Both the position numbers and the translations under genes were made by a program. The notes below the pieces were generated by a model. The model searched no databases and was not told where the DNA came from. It was given only the letters and a program-made list of their open reading frames with translations. Source: Cenococcum geophilum 1.58 (taxonomy: Eukaryota; Ascomycota; Dothideomycetes; Gloniales; Gloniaceae). From it: a stretch of DNA of 64,000 nucleotides. This document shows positions 11,401 to 22,720 of this stretch, piece after piece. The DNA is taken from assembly GCA_001692895.1 (NCBI GenBank), contig KV748258.1, positions 434,001 to 498,000 of the forward strand. The letters run 5' to 3'. Each line of letters starts with the position of its first letter. Within the stretch, counting starts at the first letter, position 1.

Positions 11401-11611
11401 TATAACGGCGCTATTGCACATTACCTGCCAAATTCTACCAAATTCTGCTAACCTATAATTGGCTCGCCTAAAGCTAGCGCCTTGGCGGCTCACCCTATAT
11501 ATTTGTTTACATCGGTCCTAGCGACCCCTTTTCCTTCTCCTTAGCTTAGTATCTTCGTAATACAGCATTCGTTCAAGCTTCGGTTTAGAGGCATTTGTTT
11601 AAGCCGTAACA
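11401..11611 (+). repeat. 3' LTR of element A, 211 bp
   Basis: It starts TATAACGGC (ancestral TGTTACGGC) and ends GCCGTAACA, which are inverted terminal repeats. It follows the polypurine tract, and 11612 continues into sequence homologous to the interior of element E, so the right edge is sharp. The 5' partner is outside the window, so LTR identity cannot be compared. The candidate 5-bp TSD is ATCTT at 11612-11616; its partner is off-window. Confidence 0.82.
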
Positions 11612-12160
11612 ATCTTAGTAGTAGAAGACGTTTAGGCGGACTCTATAATAAGAAAAATAGTTTAAAGAAGGGGCTTATATAAATTGCGAAAACAAGGTTA
11701 TTTTATTAAAGACTATAGAAGTGGGTAGAGTTACTATATAGTAAAAGAAATAAGACTAGTAGAAGACATATATATATAGAGGGATAACAGTGTACTACAA
11801 GGAACTAAAGAGTGTTTAATTAAGAGTTTTACGTTTTATTATAATAACGTATACTAAATTTATAAGGACGCTAAGTATGGCGTAAGCTATTAGCTATAGG
11901 AGCTAAAATTATTAAAATTTAGAGGAACCAACGAACTATCTCGTAGATTGGATATTAAGGACGATAAATTTAATATAGGCAAAATATTTAGTAATAATAA
12001 GGTAATAAGGGTAGCTTACTAGGAGTATATAGACCTTAAAGATATTATATTAGAAGCAGAGACCGAGACCGCTATAAAGTAAGGGTCGGTAATGGAAATT
12101 ATAACACTATTAGATATGGTATCTATCGCTTTATAAAATAGAAGGAGAAATGTTTAAGAA
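11612..12160 (+). pseudogene. gag C-terminus and zinc-knuckle region of element B
   Basis: It aligns with 45990-46500 of element E. WFKEGxxIN near 11655-11700 leads into the knuckle (YINCENKVILLKTIE here, AYINYGKxGYYVRDYRSG in E; ancestral CINCGKxGHxxRDCRSG). Downstream both copies keep matched segments such as GTKEYLIRSFAFCYNN, in E at 46170-46220. The N-terminal gag is cut off by element A. Confidence 0.75.
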
Positions 12161-13213
12161 AAAGGATTAAGTAAGCAGATAACTACTAGTGCTAGCTTAC
12201 TACTTAATAAAGGCAAAAGGCCACAGGCTTAAGATTCTTAAGACGAGATAAAAGACGCTTAAGATTCCTAAGATAGGATAAGATAAGCTTAAGGACCTAT
12301 AATAGACGATAACTAATAGAGTAGAGTAATAGCTTAGTTTAGCGATATATAAATAAGCTCAGGACAAAGTTTCTTAAAGGTATAAGATTCTTAAAATAAG
12401 ATAAGTAAGATTTAAAATTCTTAAAATAAGATAAGAACACTGTAGAAGCCTAATTAAATTAAGGTTAGAGCTAAGCTTACGATAGAAGCAAGCTTAGGAT
12501 TAAGAATCCTATAGGACTAAGATTTCTAGATATAAATAAGGACTATTAAATAAATAAAGATTAAGGAGTAAGAAGACTTTAAGAATCCGCTTATAAGGTA
12601 AAAAATAAAGGAAACTATAGAGAAATTTAGATAGAGAATCCTTGTATAGTAAGAATAGAAGCTAGACTAGAGATCTAGCATAATAGGTTATATAAGGGAT
12701 AGAGTACTAGTACGAAGAATAACTAATAGGCCTAGGGCAGGCACGCTAAAAGCTAAGTGGCTTACTAAATTAGAAGATAAGGAGGATCTAGGAATCCTTA
12801 TTAGATTTAAAGAATAATATATAAAGGGTTATTATAACGCAGTAATAAGAAGATACTTCCTTATGGATAAGCTGTATATACTCTAGCAGCTATACTAAAA
12901 GTGGTATAGGCAACGATATAACGATAAGTAGGAAGATTTCTATATATAGTTAGATAAGCGAGTTATCTAAAACTACCTTATTACGGAAAAAGCAATAAAT
13001 CACATTAAGGGAGCCTTAATTATAATATTAAAGGATCTAAAGGAATAATTAGAGGACTAAAGAAGCGAGAAATATATTTCAGTACCTATAAACGAAGTCG
13101 TAACGTTTAGATTAATACGGTAAAGGTTTAAACTTAAAGATAAAGATAAGTTAAGAGTTAACCTAAAGCACCTAGTATATTATATATTAGTGTGGATTAT
13201 ATATATAGATAAT
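12161..13213 (+). pseudogene. Spacer region between gag and protease of element B, function unknown
   Basis: It matches 46500-47700 of element E. The best-kept part (12670-12880 here, 47090-47359 in E) encodes a basic, helical segment with RALVRRIINRLKAGTLKAKW and a following LGILIRFKERY. I do not recognise a domain. Conservation between two diverged copies suggests it was translated as part of Gag or Gag-Pol. It is cut by S1 at 13214 and resumes at 14245. Confidence 0.6.
12228..12435 (+). repeat. Internal short repeats, AAGATTCTTAAGAYRAGATAAG type, in element B
   Basis: The motif AAGATTCYTAAGATAGGATA and variants recur about five times in roughly 200 bp, partly tandem. The equivalent place in element E (46565-46775) has the same motif about five times. 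In frame it would give a repetitive, charged peptide. RIP may have altered the copy consensus. Confidence 0.7.
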
Positions 13214-14230
13214 AGGCCGTCGAAAACGGACTCTGCACCTATACGTGGTGACGGCTACAAACCTAGGTCTTTAAAGTTCAGACTTAGAGCTAACGCAGAG
13301 ACGTTATATAGCGTGCGATAGGACCTAGTGGTCGTGGTTGTGAGCGTTATAGGCGGTAGTAAAAATTTTTCAGATGGTGAGATCTTAAAAACTACTACTG
13401 TGGCCCTCTACAATTCAGCTACACTATTCTCCTATTAAGGCACCTATACAATCCAACGTGGATATACGGCATTCGATAGCATCCCCTAACCCCCAATAGA
13501 AAGCATCGACGACCTCTTACATTAACGAACGAGTAATTGCAAACGAATAAGCAGACGAATAAGCAAATATACGGCCCCTCCTAACCCCCAGGGCGATCGC
13601 CCGCGGAGCATACGGTCACTCGCCGTTTTTTCTACCAAATACTACCTAGCAGCCTGGATTGCGACCTACGGTTTTCCCTATCTTCTTTTAACGGAGTAGT
13701 GACCCTTAGAAAGGGCCTAGCTGGGGCCTAGGTATAAAAGATACCCAAATACAACACAATATCCCGCTCGCTTATTAGTATTACGGTAGTTAGAACGGAT
13801 AAATCCCCCTTACGCCTTCGATAGGCCCTAGGGGGGGGAAGGTATAGCGTATATAGCAATGGTTAGACAAGAAATAGCATATAGGGGATGGCTAAGATAT
13901 GGGAAACAGCAGTACGGCAATTAATTGGCAAGGCCTAGCTGGGACGTAGTAAACCCTAGCTAGGGTAAGCTAGAGAAGGAAGCAGTGGTTCCTAAGGAGT
14001 TTAAACATCCAAGGAGGACAGGACGTAGCCGTAGACCCGTAGGGCCGCCGCTACGGACGGACATGGCAAATCGGGGTTTTTTATCCTACTGAGGTGGCTT
14101 ATAGGGTTTTTCCTCCCCCCCAGCAGCAAGGGTTTTTTCCCATTAATATTACTTTTCCCTTATGTACGGAGTAGTCTGCGTGGGGCTAGATAGCATCCGT
14201 ATCAGACGTTAATTAAAGAATTATTATTAT
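13214..14230 (+). mobile_element. S1: SINE-like non-autonomous retroposon, 1017 bp, in element B
   Basis: S1 interrupts sequence that is continuous in element E. It is flanked by a 14-bp duplication with one mismatch (TATATATAGATAAT at 13200-13213, TATATATGGATAAT at 14231-14244). Such long TSDs are typical of target-primed retroposition. The right end is A/T-rich with ATT repeats (ATTATTATTAT), like a simple-repeat tail. It shares its start (CGAAAACGGACTCTGCACC versus CGAAATCGGCCTCTGCACC), AACGCAGAGACG, GTRAAAATTTTTCA, GGTTTTTTCCCAT and AGTCTRYGTGG blocks with S2 (40595-41537). No reading frame or clear pol III A/B box was seen. It is visibly more GC-rich than its surroundings. Orientation is inferred from the tail. 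Confidence 0.78.
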
Positions 14231-14244
14231 TATATATGGATAAT

Positions 14245-14630
14245 ATATATAAAATGCATAAGAATCTAAAAGAAGAGAATTAGAAGTACTCTATAAGGAT
14301 ATATTAGGCGCTAGATAAGCGATAGTATAGAAATATTAAGTATATATACAGATAGCATTTAGTAGAAGTTTAGGAGTTAGGAGACTTAATACTTTAACTA
14401 AAAAGATTTCTTACGGAAGAATACTTAGACGGATAATAGTGGTGGGAATGCTTAGAAAATACGTGTTTATAGTATATAGAGAATAAAAAGCGAACTAGGT
14501 ATTAGCTAAAAAGCGAGCCAAGTATATAAAAATTAAGCAGCTAATAGTTAGGAAAAGTAGAGGCCTATAGGACTAAAGGGAGCTAGTAGTAAACCCTTAG
14601 ACCCTTAAAGGAATTTAAAGACAATACCTA
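14245..14630 (+). pseudogene. Second part of the gag-protease spacer of element B
   Basis: It aligns with 47690-48100 of element E (shared RIRISxKDI-like and LxPGRFLxEEYLDGxxWWECLENTC segments, with stops). It is the continuation of the frame cut by S1. No recognised domain. Confidence 0.6.
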
Positions 14631-15806
14631 AATTTATAAGTTAATTAGTAAGATTAATAGTTTAAAGTATTAATAGATAGTGGAGTAACGCGGAACTATA
14701 TTTTACTAGTAGTAGTTAAAAAAAATAGGATTACCTTATAGATAGAAGGAATAACCTTACCTATTAGTTATAATTTTAGAAGATATAATAGCCTATAAAG
14801 GAGGGATTATTAGTCTTAAAATAGGACCTATTTAAATAACTATTAAAGGAAGACGAATTAAGATGTCTTTTAACATCCTACTATTAAGACGAGATAAGGC
14901 AGTATTAAGAATGCCTTAGTTACAGGAATATAATCTAAAGATTAATTAGATTATAGGTTAGGTTAATATTAGAGATACTTAACAACGTAAGATATAACAG
15001 CAAACTAAGTTAGTATAGTACTAAGTTAGAGTAATATATAAAGAGACTAAGTAAGGCTTAAGTTATATATTAAAGAGATACTATAAATATAGCAAGAAGC
15101 TATAGAGCCTAAAAAGTAAAAAGCTAGTAGATTATATAGTATAGGACTATAAGATAGAGTTAGAACTAGGAATAAGTCTAAAGTTCTTTCTAATTTATAA
15201 GCTTACTTAAGAGGAGTTTAGAGCACTTAAGGAGTTTATCTAAGAAAACTTATAAAAGGGATATATTAGACTATTATAGTTATTAGTAGGATATTTAGTA
15301 TTATTTATACTAAAGAAGAACGGAAAACTTAGGTTATATACTAACTATAGATAGTTAAATAGTATTACTTAGAAGGATAAGTATCCTTTGCCCTTAATTA
15401 GCAAAATTTAGAATTAGATAGGTAATGCGTAAATCTTTATAAAGATAGATTTAAGATAGGCGTACTATTAAATTAGAATTAAGGAAGGCAATAAATAAAA
15501 GGCAGCCTTTAGGTTAAAGAAAGAACTATATAAACTATTAGTTATATAATTTAGATTAATAAATATACTAGCAACTTTTTAGAAGCGAATTAATAGTATA
15601 TTAGGAGAACACCTTAATAAGTTTATTATAGTATACCTTAACAATATTATTATCTATTTAATAACTAAGGAAGAATATAAAGAACATGTTAAATAGGTTT
15701 TAAAGAGACTATAAGAAGAATAGATGCTAGTAGCAATTAAGAAATGCGAGTTCTTTATAAAGAAGACTAATTTTATTAGATTTATTATTAAACTAAGTTA
15801 TATTAG
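14631..15806 (+). pseudogene. Protease and N-terminal reverse transcriptase of element B
   Basis: The protease is at about 14660-14970, with ALIDSxVTRN relict at 14670-14695, LxVTILEDxxAYKGG and AVLRMPxLQEYNxKIN segments; element E has the same at 48109-48410. RT follows from about 15200: [12 protein letters not shown] near 15295-15330, then [20 protein letters not shown] and IFIKIDLRxAYYxIRI near 15430-15480, and VYLNNIIIYLI (catalytic YLNDIIIYL with Asp to Asn) near 15635-15665. Element C cuts RT at 15806; RT resumes at 29792. The frame is full of stops. Confidence 0.85.
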
Positions 15807-16026
15807 TGTATAATTACAGCACCTGTCGTACCAAACGCGTACTTACGCGTTTAGTGCACCAACTACTTATATGCTAACTAATTAGGGGGGAGGCGCGTTA
15901 GTATATAGACTACGTAGTCTACCTTAATAGAATCGACAGTTACTACCATCCAAAAGAGCATACAATACTATACGTATTTCGTGCCCCTGGATATAACTTA
16001 CTTATATTATTAAGTTAATACAAACA
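15807..16026 (+). repeat. 5' LTR of Copia element C, 220 bp
   Basis: It begins TGTATAATTACAGC and ends AATACAAACA. It matches 29567-29786 along its full length with transitions only at the differing sites I checked (for example CGTACC versus TATACT). It contains the near-palindrome ACGCGTACTTACGCGT and GACTACGTAGTC. Confidence 0.94.
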
Positions 16027-16420
16027 CTAATTAGTAAGCGCGCACAGATCAGTAATTACTTAATACCTCCCCCAAGCGATATATAACAGCGACCACCCGT
16101 TTAAATCCTAGTACGACCTACTAGAAGGTCGGAAGTTAGGGATTACGGACTATATCACTATCTCTGTATACTTATTTAAGTCTTAGCATAGTTTACTAGA
16201 AGTTTATAAACGCGAATATAGACCTTTATAGAACCCCCTACCCTCCTACAAACCTTTACGGACCATTATAAGACCTCTCGAACTATTATAGACCTATTAA
16301 TTAATCTTACGGACCGTTATAAGACCTCCTCTACCCGCTATAAGCCACTACCACCCACCACAAGCTCCTCTTAACCCGCTATAGCTTATATAGATATACT
16401 ACACTATATAATATAGCAGA
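16027..16420 (+). other. 5' leader of element C
   Basis: This stretch lies between the LTR and the start of readable gag. It should hold the primer-binding site, but I could not assign a tRNA. A CCTCTAYRGACC-type phrase recurs (CCTTTATAGA, CCTTTACGGACC, ACGGACCGTTATAAGACCTC) at 16220-16340. Confidence 0.5.
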
Positions 16421-16429
16421 TATAAGTAA

Positions 16430-17038
16430 GCAAATTAACGAAGGTTAAAAGAAGTAGAGTTAGGGAGTCAACCTCACGTCTGCAAACAGCGTTAATAACT
16501 ATATTAATTTTAAAATTCTTAAATACGGACACTTTAAGCTTCTAAATAACGATCTATAGAAATAATATAAGGAAGACTTTACGGGCTTTATAGAAGCTAT
16601 TTTTAAAGCTTGCAACCTTATAACTACCTACAACCTATAAACCCTCTTACATAACCAAGGCGTATAGGTTAAAAAGGATAGGCGAGTTACTATTGCACAG
16701 TCTCTATATAACACCCTTTATAAAAAGGACCAAATAGAATAGACTAAAGAGTAGATCCTAGATTACATCAAAACTAGCGGACTCTTTACCTCTTTTAAAC
16801 TTAATAGGATCTCCGGTCTTATAGACGACCTATTTAACTAAATTCGTCCTATAGACTAAAGAAATCTTAAAATTAATCTTACGGGCCAAAGTATACCTAG
16901 TACTTAAGTTATGGACTATAATACCCCCACAAACTAAAATATGGACTAAAACCCTTCTATTACTTAAGTTACAGATCCGCAAACCACCTAAGTAAAGACC
17001 TATAGTAAGAAGCTAGCTAACCTAGCTAAGCTCTATAC
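16430..17038 (+). pseudogene. gag N-terminal part of Copia element C (continues at 22985)
   Basis: Readable stretches include KILKYGHFKLLNNDLQKW near 16510-16565, FTGFIEAIFKACNLITTYN near 16580-16640 and QSLYNTLYKKDQIE near 16700-16740, typical of a helical Copia Gag with a few RIP stops. Gypsy element D was inserted at 17038/17039. After D the frame goes on at 22985 (NFNFKLTIFTDLC). Confidence 0.72.
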
Positions 17039-17284
17039 TGTTACGGCACTGGCAGAACTTGGCAGAACCTGGCAGAACTTGGCAGAACTTGGTTGGCAGA
17101 ACTTGGCAGAACTTCGCGGTCACGTGACTAGAAGACCGCATAAAAAGAACCCTACTTTAACTAGCGCTGCTCTTCTTCTCCTTTCCTTTCTCTAGCTTTA
17201 GATCCTCGTTTATAGACTACCAATTGTATAGGCTTGCGCGTCTCTCTTGTTGTGCTTATGCCTTAATTAACTAAGTCGCTAACA
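17039..17284 (+). repeat. 5' LTR of element D, 246 bp
   Basis: It begins TGTTACGGCA and ends GCTAACA. A TATA-like segment is weak. GCATAAAAAGAACCC near 17138-17152 could be the core promoter, since the same place is kept in the 3' LTR. Confidence 0.95.
17048..17116 (+). repeat. Tandem decamers (TGGCAGAACT) at the LTR start of element D
   Basis: About six copies of TGGCAGAACY occur in a row, with one extra TTGG spacer, in the U3 end. The array is repeated in the 3' LTR (22743-22811). Copy number is the same in both LTRs. Confidence 0.9.
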
Positions 17285-17700
17285 TTATCTAAAGCTTAAC
17301 TACCCTTTCTTCCTAAAAAGGAACTTAAATATATCTACGGACCACGAACTAGAATAGAACATAGAATTAGACCTAAAGAATATTACCAGAACTAAAAGAA
17401 TAGAAAAGAATAATAAGACCTATAGAATACGTACAGACTAGAACCCCTGCAGAATCCTACTAAAGGTTACCCTAATAACTGTACTATGATGCTAAGAAAT
17501 ATAGTAGCCGGTAAAGCAGCCGTAAGACCCTTAAATACCTCCAATAGTGAAATAGCAATTAACTTAAACTTCTAAGTGGAGCTTGTAGCAGCTAATGCCG
17601 AAATTAAATAACTTTGAGAGCTGCTTAAAGCTAGAGAACCCCCTACGCCTAATAAGGAATTATTAGACACCTAGAGACTTGTTATAGTCCTTAAGGCTCT
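17285..17700 (+). other. 5' leader and possible gag N-terminus of element D
   Basis: It holds the presumptive primer-binding site directly after 17284 and the start of gag. TATGATGC at 17484-17491 is a possible start. From 17560 a frame with ELVAANAEIKxLxELLKAREPP suggests a coiled-coil N-terminus of Gag. The exact start is not decidable. Confidence 0.5.
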
Positions 17701-18690
17701 AGCCTAATGTATAGTATTAGTATTGTTGCGGTCCGTAAAGGTTATAGACCCCCCATTGCTTATAGACGGAACTAACCCTATATTTAATAATTAGAAGCTT
17801 TAATTGTAGGATAAGCTCGAAGTTAATACGGACCACTTCCCTACCACTTGGGCTAAAATGGCCTACGTCTTCGGCCGTACCGGCGGGGACATACAGACGT
17901 ACCTACGTCCGTGGTATGCACAGGACTTAGTAGAGCCCTTCCTCTCTAAAGAAGAGATAATTGTTTACCTGTCTTCTATTTATAAGGACCCCTTTAAAGT
18001 ATAAAACGCCCAACTTGATTATAAAAGCCTAAATATAAAAACAACAGAGACCTTCTTGGCCTTTTAGACCCGCTTTCTACACCTAGCCGGCTAGGCTTAA
18101 ATTCCCTAGGAAGATCTAATGCTAGACCTATTTAACAAGCTTACCCTAGACCTGTAGCGAGCCGTACTGCTAGTTTTTACTACTGTATAGACGCTAAAGA
18201 AACTTATAGACTAGTGCTTAGCTATTGACTAAGGCCTCCGCCGAATTAAGGCACGCGCCGAATGGTATAAAGCCAGAAACCCTTTAAATCAGACCATAAG
18301 CAATATAAGAACGGCCCGCAATGCCCCAGCACGATTGGTAACCCCCGTAGCACTACCCGTATAGCCTACCGCCAATTCAGCAGCTAGCCGTGCGGCTAGC
18401 CCTGCTATGGGTCCGGCGAATGCTCGGCCTATATATAGTAACCCCCGTATATAGGCCTTTAGTAATTAAGGAGCTTGCTTTTCTTGCGGATAAAAAGGTT
18501 ACTATGTAAAGGATTACCTAATAAACGCGAAAGCGGATGAGGTTCTATTAATCTAGGAGGATAGCGCGGAGTTAGAAAAAGAGGAATTTTAAAGGAAGAC
18601 TCCTCTCTAGGGTTAAAAGGGATTAATATGTTAGATATTAATCTAGGTCGGCTAGTTAGTAGAAGAAGCTGCACTATCCCTTGTACTTTA
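17700..18690 (+). pseudogene. gag of element D with partly intact zinc knuckle
   Basis: This capsid-type protein is well readable: DHFPTTWAKMAYVFGRTGGD near 17840-17890, then SKEEIIVYLSSIYKDPF near 17950-17995 and TTETFLAFxTRFLHLAG near 18040-18090, the retrotransposon Gag capsid signature. The knuckle at 18476-18520 reads CFSCGxKGYYVKDYL; the first two Cys remain, while His and the last Cys are Tyr. It ends in a Glu/Lys-rich tail before the protease. A minus-strand open stretch at 18459-18674 is a shadow. Confidence 0.87.
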
Positions 18691-18699
18691 TTCCGTAAT

Positions 18700-19010
18700 A
18701 GATACTAAGTTTTAACCTCTGCTTTAGCTAACTTTAGAGTAAATGCCTTCGCCTTAATAGATACCCAGTGTGCCGTAAAGCTAGCTGACTTTCTAAATAT
18801 ACCTATTAAAGAACTGCCTAAACTAATTCCTATCCGCGGGTATAATGGGCGGATAGGACCACCTATTATAACTATCTTGCGGATTTACCTCCGTGTTAAC
18901 GGACGAAGGTAATATAACGCCCCCTTCCTTATTACGGACCTAGGTAGCTATAATATAATCTTAGGGCGAAAATAGCTAGCCTATTTAGGCTTATAGCTTA
19001 ATATATGGAG
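18700..19010 (+). pseudogene. Retropepsin domain of element D
   Basis: ALIDTQCAVKLADFLNIP at 18751-18805 is the active-site strand (DTG with Gly read as Gln here) and following helix. YNIILGRKxLAYLGL near 18950-18990 is the conserved C-terminal ILGxxWL segment. It processes Gag-Pol. One TAG replaces a Trp or Gln codon at the end. Confidence 0.87.
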
Positions 19011-19639
19011 TAGACGGCTTACCTGGCCTGAAACCCTACCCCTAACCCCTTCCTTTATAAAAGAAATCAGTATTATAATAGAAAACCTTATACGGCCCTA
19101 GATTAATACTATTTACTAGGCCGATGCTGTGCGTAGGGACTAGGCCTTTAAGAAAGATATACAGCTTAATTTGTAACGGATCCGTATACTATGTCGCCCC
19201 TAGACTACCTATGTCACGCCACCTGCATTAAAGACCTAGGAAGTCAGTAGTGACCTAGAAAAGCCCCCTATAGAGAGCTTAGGCCCTATACAGCTATAAA
19301 GAATAGCAAGGGACGTCGGACGTTATACTAAATTAATAGATTAGAGGGATAACCTATAGAAGATGGAATAGGAGCTAAGAAAGATTATAAACCCTAGACT
19401 GTAAAATACGGTTCGGAAAACGGCTATAAGGAAACCAGCGGACCTCCCACCAGTTAATGTCTGCTGTATTAGTGCCGTAGGATTCTACTAGAACTTGGTT
19501 CAGCCTAATACTGTCGCCTTTATGATAAGCTTATACGAAATTAATCGAATAATTGAGGAAAAGGGAAATGAGCTTAGCGGACAAGAAAGTGAGCTTATGG
19601 ATGAGGAACTAGTAGAATAAAAGCTGCCCTATTAATACC

Positions 19640-20500
19640 AGAAATTCAAGAACGTATTCTCTAAAGTAGCGTCTAATATACTTCCACCTTACCAACCGTA
19701 TAACTATAAGATTAAGATTAAGCAGGGCAAAGAAAACACCCTTAGCTTTAGCCCCCTCTATAAGCAGTCCATTACTAAATTATAGGCCATAAAGCAGTAT
19801 CTTATTAATAACCTAAATAAGGGCTTTATTAAGCCTAGCTAAGCCCCTTTTACCTTGCCTATTCTCTTTATTAAAAAGCCAAATAGAGGACTCCGCTTCT
19901 GTATTGACTACTATAAGCTAAATAATATAACCCGCAAGGATCGCTATCCGCTACCCCTACTTAATAAGACTCTGGCCCGAATAAGTAAAGCTAAGGTCTT
20001 TATAAAGCTTAATATCCGCTAGGCCTTTTACCAAATTAGGATGGACCCCAGGTCTAAAGATCTTACTATATTTTAGACCTGTTACGGAACATATAAATAT
20101 AAAGTGCTTCCTTTTAGACTGACTAACGGACTAGCTATGTACCAGCGGTATATAAATGATGTACTCTTTAACTACCTTAACGATTTCTGTACGGCCTATT
20201 TAGATAATATTATAATCTACTCTAAGAATAAGCTAGAATACGAGGAGCACGTCTATAAAGTCCTATAACGGCTCCGCGAGGCTGGCCTCTAGGTTAACAT
20301 TAAGAAGTTAGAGTTTAGTATTAAGCGTATAAAGTACCTAGGTTTTATTATTAGTATAAATGGAATTAAAACCAACCTAGAGAAAACGGCCGCAATTAAC
20401 TAGTGGGCACCCCTATGGACTGTAAAGGGGGTATAATCTTTTTTAGGGTTTTGTAACTTCTACTAACGCTTTATTAAGAACTACAGTAGGATTACCCGGC
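19640..20500 (+). pseudogene. Reverse transcriptase of element D
   Basis: It begins LPPYQPYNYKIKI near 19685-19725. Next come FTLPILFIKKPNRGLRFCID near 19850-19910 and KARVFIKLNI-like FIKLNIRxAFYQIRMDP near 20000-20050, with fingers and palm. The catalytic box near 20195-20225 reads YLDNIIIYS (ancestral YLDDIIIYS). FLGFCNFYxRFIKNYSRI near 20440-20490 closes the domain. Only about eight stops lie in 850 bp. It would use the genomic RNA of D as template. Confidence 0.92.
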
Positions 20501-20559
20501 CTCTTAACCGTTTTACTAGAAAAGACTAGCCCTTCCACTTTAACGCCATATATAGGCAG

Positions 20560-21020
20560 GCCTTTAATAAGCTTAAGAAACGGCTAGTATCGGCTCCCTT
20601 ACTTACCTATTTTAACCCGGAACGGCCCTTAATGCTAGAAACTAATGCCTTAAACGGCGCGATAGCTGGTGTTTTTTCCTAGAAGCAACCGGACGGAGAG
20701 TGGCACCCTATTATATACTATTTGAAGACTATAATAGATGCCGAGCTAAATTACCACATCCATGATAAAGAAATGCTGGCTATTATCTCTAGCTTTTAGC
20801 ACTGGTGTGTATAGCTAGAGGGGACCCCTAAGCCGATTAAGGTAGTTTTAGATTATAAGGCCCTAGAATACTTTATAACAACTAAGGCCCTTACGGCCCG
20901 GCAGGCACGCTAGGCGGATACCCTATCTTAGTTTAACTTCTTAATTATGTATAGACTAGGCGCTATAAACCGTGCGGACGCTCTTATAAGGCGTAAGCAA
21001 GACCTAGATAACTAGATAGC
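20560..21020 (+). pseudogene. RNase H of element D
   Basis: MLETNALNGAIAGVFS near 20632-20680 is the first motif (ETDAS with Asp to Asn). IHDKEMLAII near 20758-20790 is the second, and [10 protein letters not shown] near 20847-20880 the third. AINRADALIRR near 20965-20995 matches the usual NxADALSR end. Confidence 0.9.
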
Positions 21021-21059
21021 TGTGAAGATTTTACTATAGACCTAGACGCTACTATAACC

Positions 21060-22150
21060 AGAACACCTTAACCTCTGGATATAGGTAGAACTAAGCACGG
21101 ACTCCTTGGGCGCCGAGATATGTTCTATTAACTCCTCTAAACTTAACCTTATTAATAAACTACTACGGGCTAACTGAATAACCCCCTCTCTACAGGAATA
21201 CCGTGAAAAGGTAAAGAGCGTTGCTAGCCTATGGTCCCTTAAAAACGGACTACTTAAGTACTAGGAACGGCTAGTAGTAGCTAAGGAATAGAACTTACGG
21301 ACTTGGCTTATTACCGAAGCTTATGCCTAGGTCTCTACGGCCTACCCTAGAAAAAATAAAACCCGTAAGATTATTAGTAACCGCTACTACTGGCCCGGAA
21401 TGATTATAGATATTAACTGTTATATACGGAACTGCGATAGCTGCCGTAGATCTATAATTCCATAAGATAAGACCCTAGGACTATTAAAACCTCTCCTAAT
21501 ACCCGACCGCCCCTAGTAGTATATCTCTATAGACTTCTATAAGCTACTAATAGACCGCGATGGATATAATATGGTTATAATTCTAGTTAACCGCTTTGGC
21601 AAGCGCCTGTTCTTAATTCCCTATTATAAGAATATTAATACTAAGGAGGCGGCCTAACTGTATATCTACTACGTCTACCGCATTTACAGACCACTAGATA
21701 CTATTATATCCGATTATAGCCCGTAATTTATATTGGCCTTCTGGAACGAGTTTACCCAGATCCTAGGTATTAGGCTAAAGCTCTCTATAGTATACTACCC
21801 CTAGATAGACGGCTAGACGGAGATTGTGAATTAATATTTAGATTAGAGACTCTGGCCTTTTGTTAACTACTTCTAGGACAACTAGGGCGAACTGCTACCC
21901 CTAATAAACTACGCCCAGGCGACCTTACCCTATAACTCTACGGGATTTGCACCTATCTAACTAGAAATGGGGTATTTACCCTAAATAAGCTTTAACTAGG
22001 ATAGACTAGAAGGACTACGGACTGTACGTAAGAAACTGTCTTATAAGGAAGCCTAGCAGTACGCTAAGCGCTTAGAGGAAGCCTGGACGGTAGCCCGTAT
22101 AAATCTAGAAAAGGCCTAAAAATTAATAGAACAGCAGGTAAATAAGTATA
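21060..22150 (+). pseudogene. Integrase of element D
   Basis: The HHCC region includes the segment before TRKIISNRYYWPGM near 21360-21400, and YIRNCDSCRRSI near 21420-21460 with the intact CxxC. The catalytic core has SIDFYKLL near 21525 (Asp), IISDYSP near 21705 (Asp) and TEIVNxYLD near 21817 (Glu), so all three catalytic residues survive. TLPYNSTGFAPI near 21925-21960 follows. Premature stops nonetheless prevent full-length protein. Confidence 0.9.
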
Positions 22151-22399
22151 GGCGCGAACCCGACTTTACTGTAGGCGATATAGTCTAGGTTATAATAAAG
22201 AACTAAAAAACGGAACGGCCTAGCTGTAAGCTAGATTATTAGATAGCGGGACCATATAAGGTCCTTAAGAAGATAGGTAACTCGTATAAAGTAAAGCTCC
22301 TGGATTTAATTAAGGTTTACCCCATTTTCTCGCTAAATAAGCTATAAAAAGCTATAAACGACCTATTACCTAGATAAAAGAACAAACCTCCCCTACTAA

Positions 22400-22610
22400 T
22401 TTAAGTCAATGGCAACAACGAATAGGAAATTAAAGAAGTACTAGCCTATAAACTAGTAAGGAAAACGCTAAAGTACCGCGTTAGTTGGAAAGGCTATAAC
22501 CTAGATCCTACCTGGTACCCTATATAGAACTTTATTAGCAGTCCCCATAAGCTTTAAGAATTCTATAACCACTACCCTAATGAACCAGGACCCCTAAAGT
22601 ACCTAGACNA
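22400..22610 (+). pseudogene. Chromodomain of element D
   Basis: KTLKYRVSWKGYNLDPTWYP near 22460-22520 matches the chromodomain core with its aromatic residues. The tail HYPNEPGPLKYLD matches that of element A. This places D among the chromoviruses and fits its insertion in repeat-rich DNA. Confidence 0.9.
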
Positions 22611-22720
22611 GTANATNGAGTGCTAGCATAGNNAAGATAATAAGCTACTAGAAGAATATAAAGATAAGAACGCCCTATAAGCATAATACGGACTATAAAG
22701 CCTAAGGGCAGGCTTTTGCG

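Larger units (their letters stand above)
1..11611 (+). mobile_element. Element A: Ty3/Gypsy chromovirus, 5' end outside window, split by Copia element K
   Basis: This is a degenerate LTR retrotransposon. In order it shows a gag remnant, a retropepsin remnant (cut by K at 1354-7405), reverse transcriptase, RNase H, integrase with core motifs, a C-terminal chromodomain, a G-rich polypurine tract and one LTR at 11401-11611. Removing K and one AAAAT copy rejoins the protease frame. PR-RT-RH-IN-chromodomain order is the Gypsy chromovirus arrangement. The 5' LTR must lie left of position 1. The right flank at 11612 matches the interior of element E (near 45985), so A sits inside a B-family element. 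Stops occur at former Gln and Trp codons throughout, so the element cannot encode protein. Confidence 0.93.

Noticed and set aside
18459..18674. 71-codon minus-strand frame
   Set aside because: Antisense to the zinc-knuckle region of D gag.
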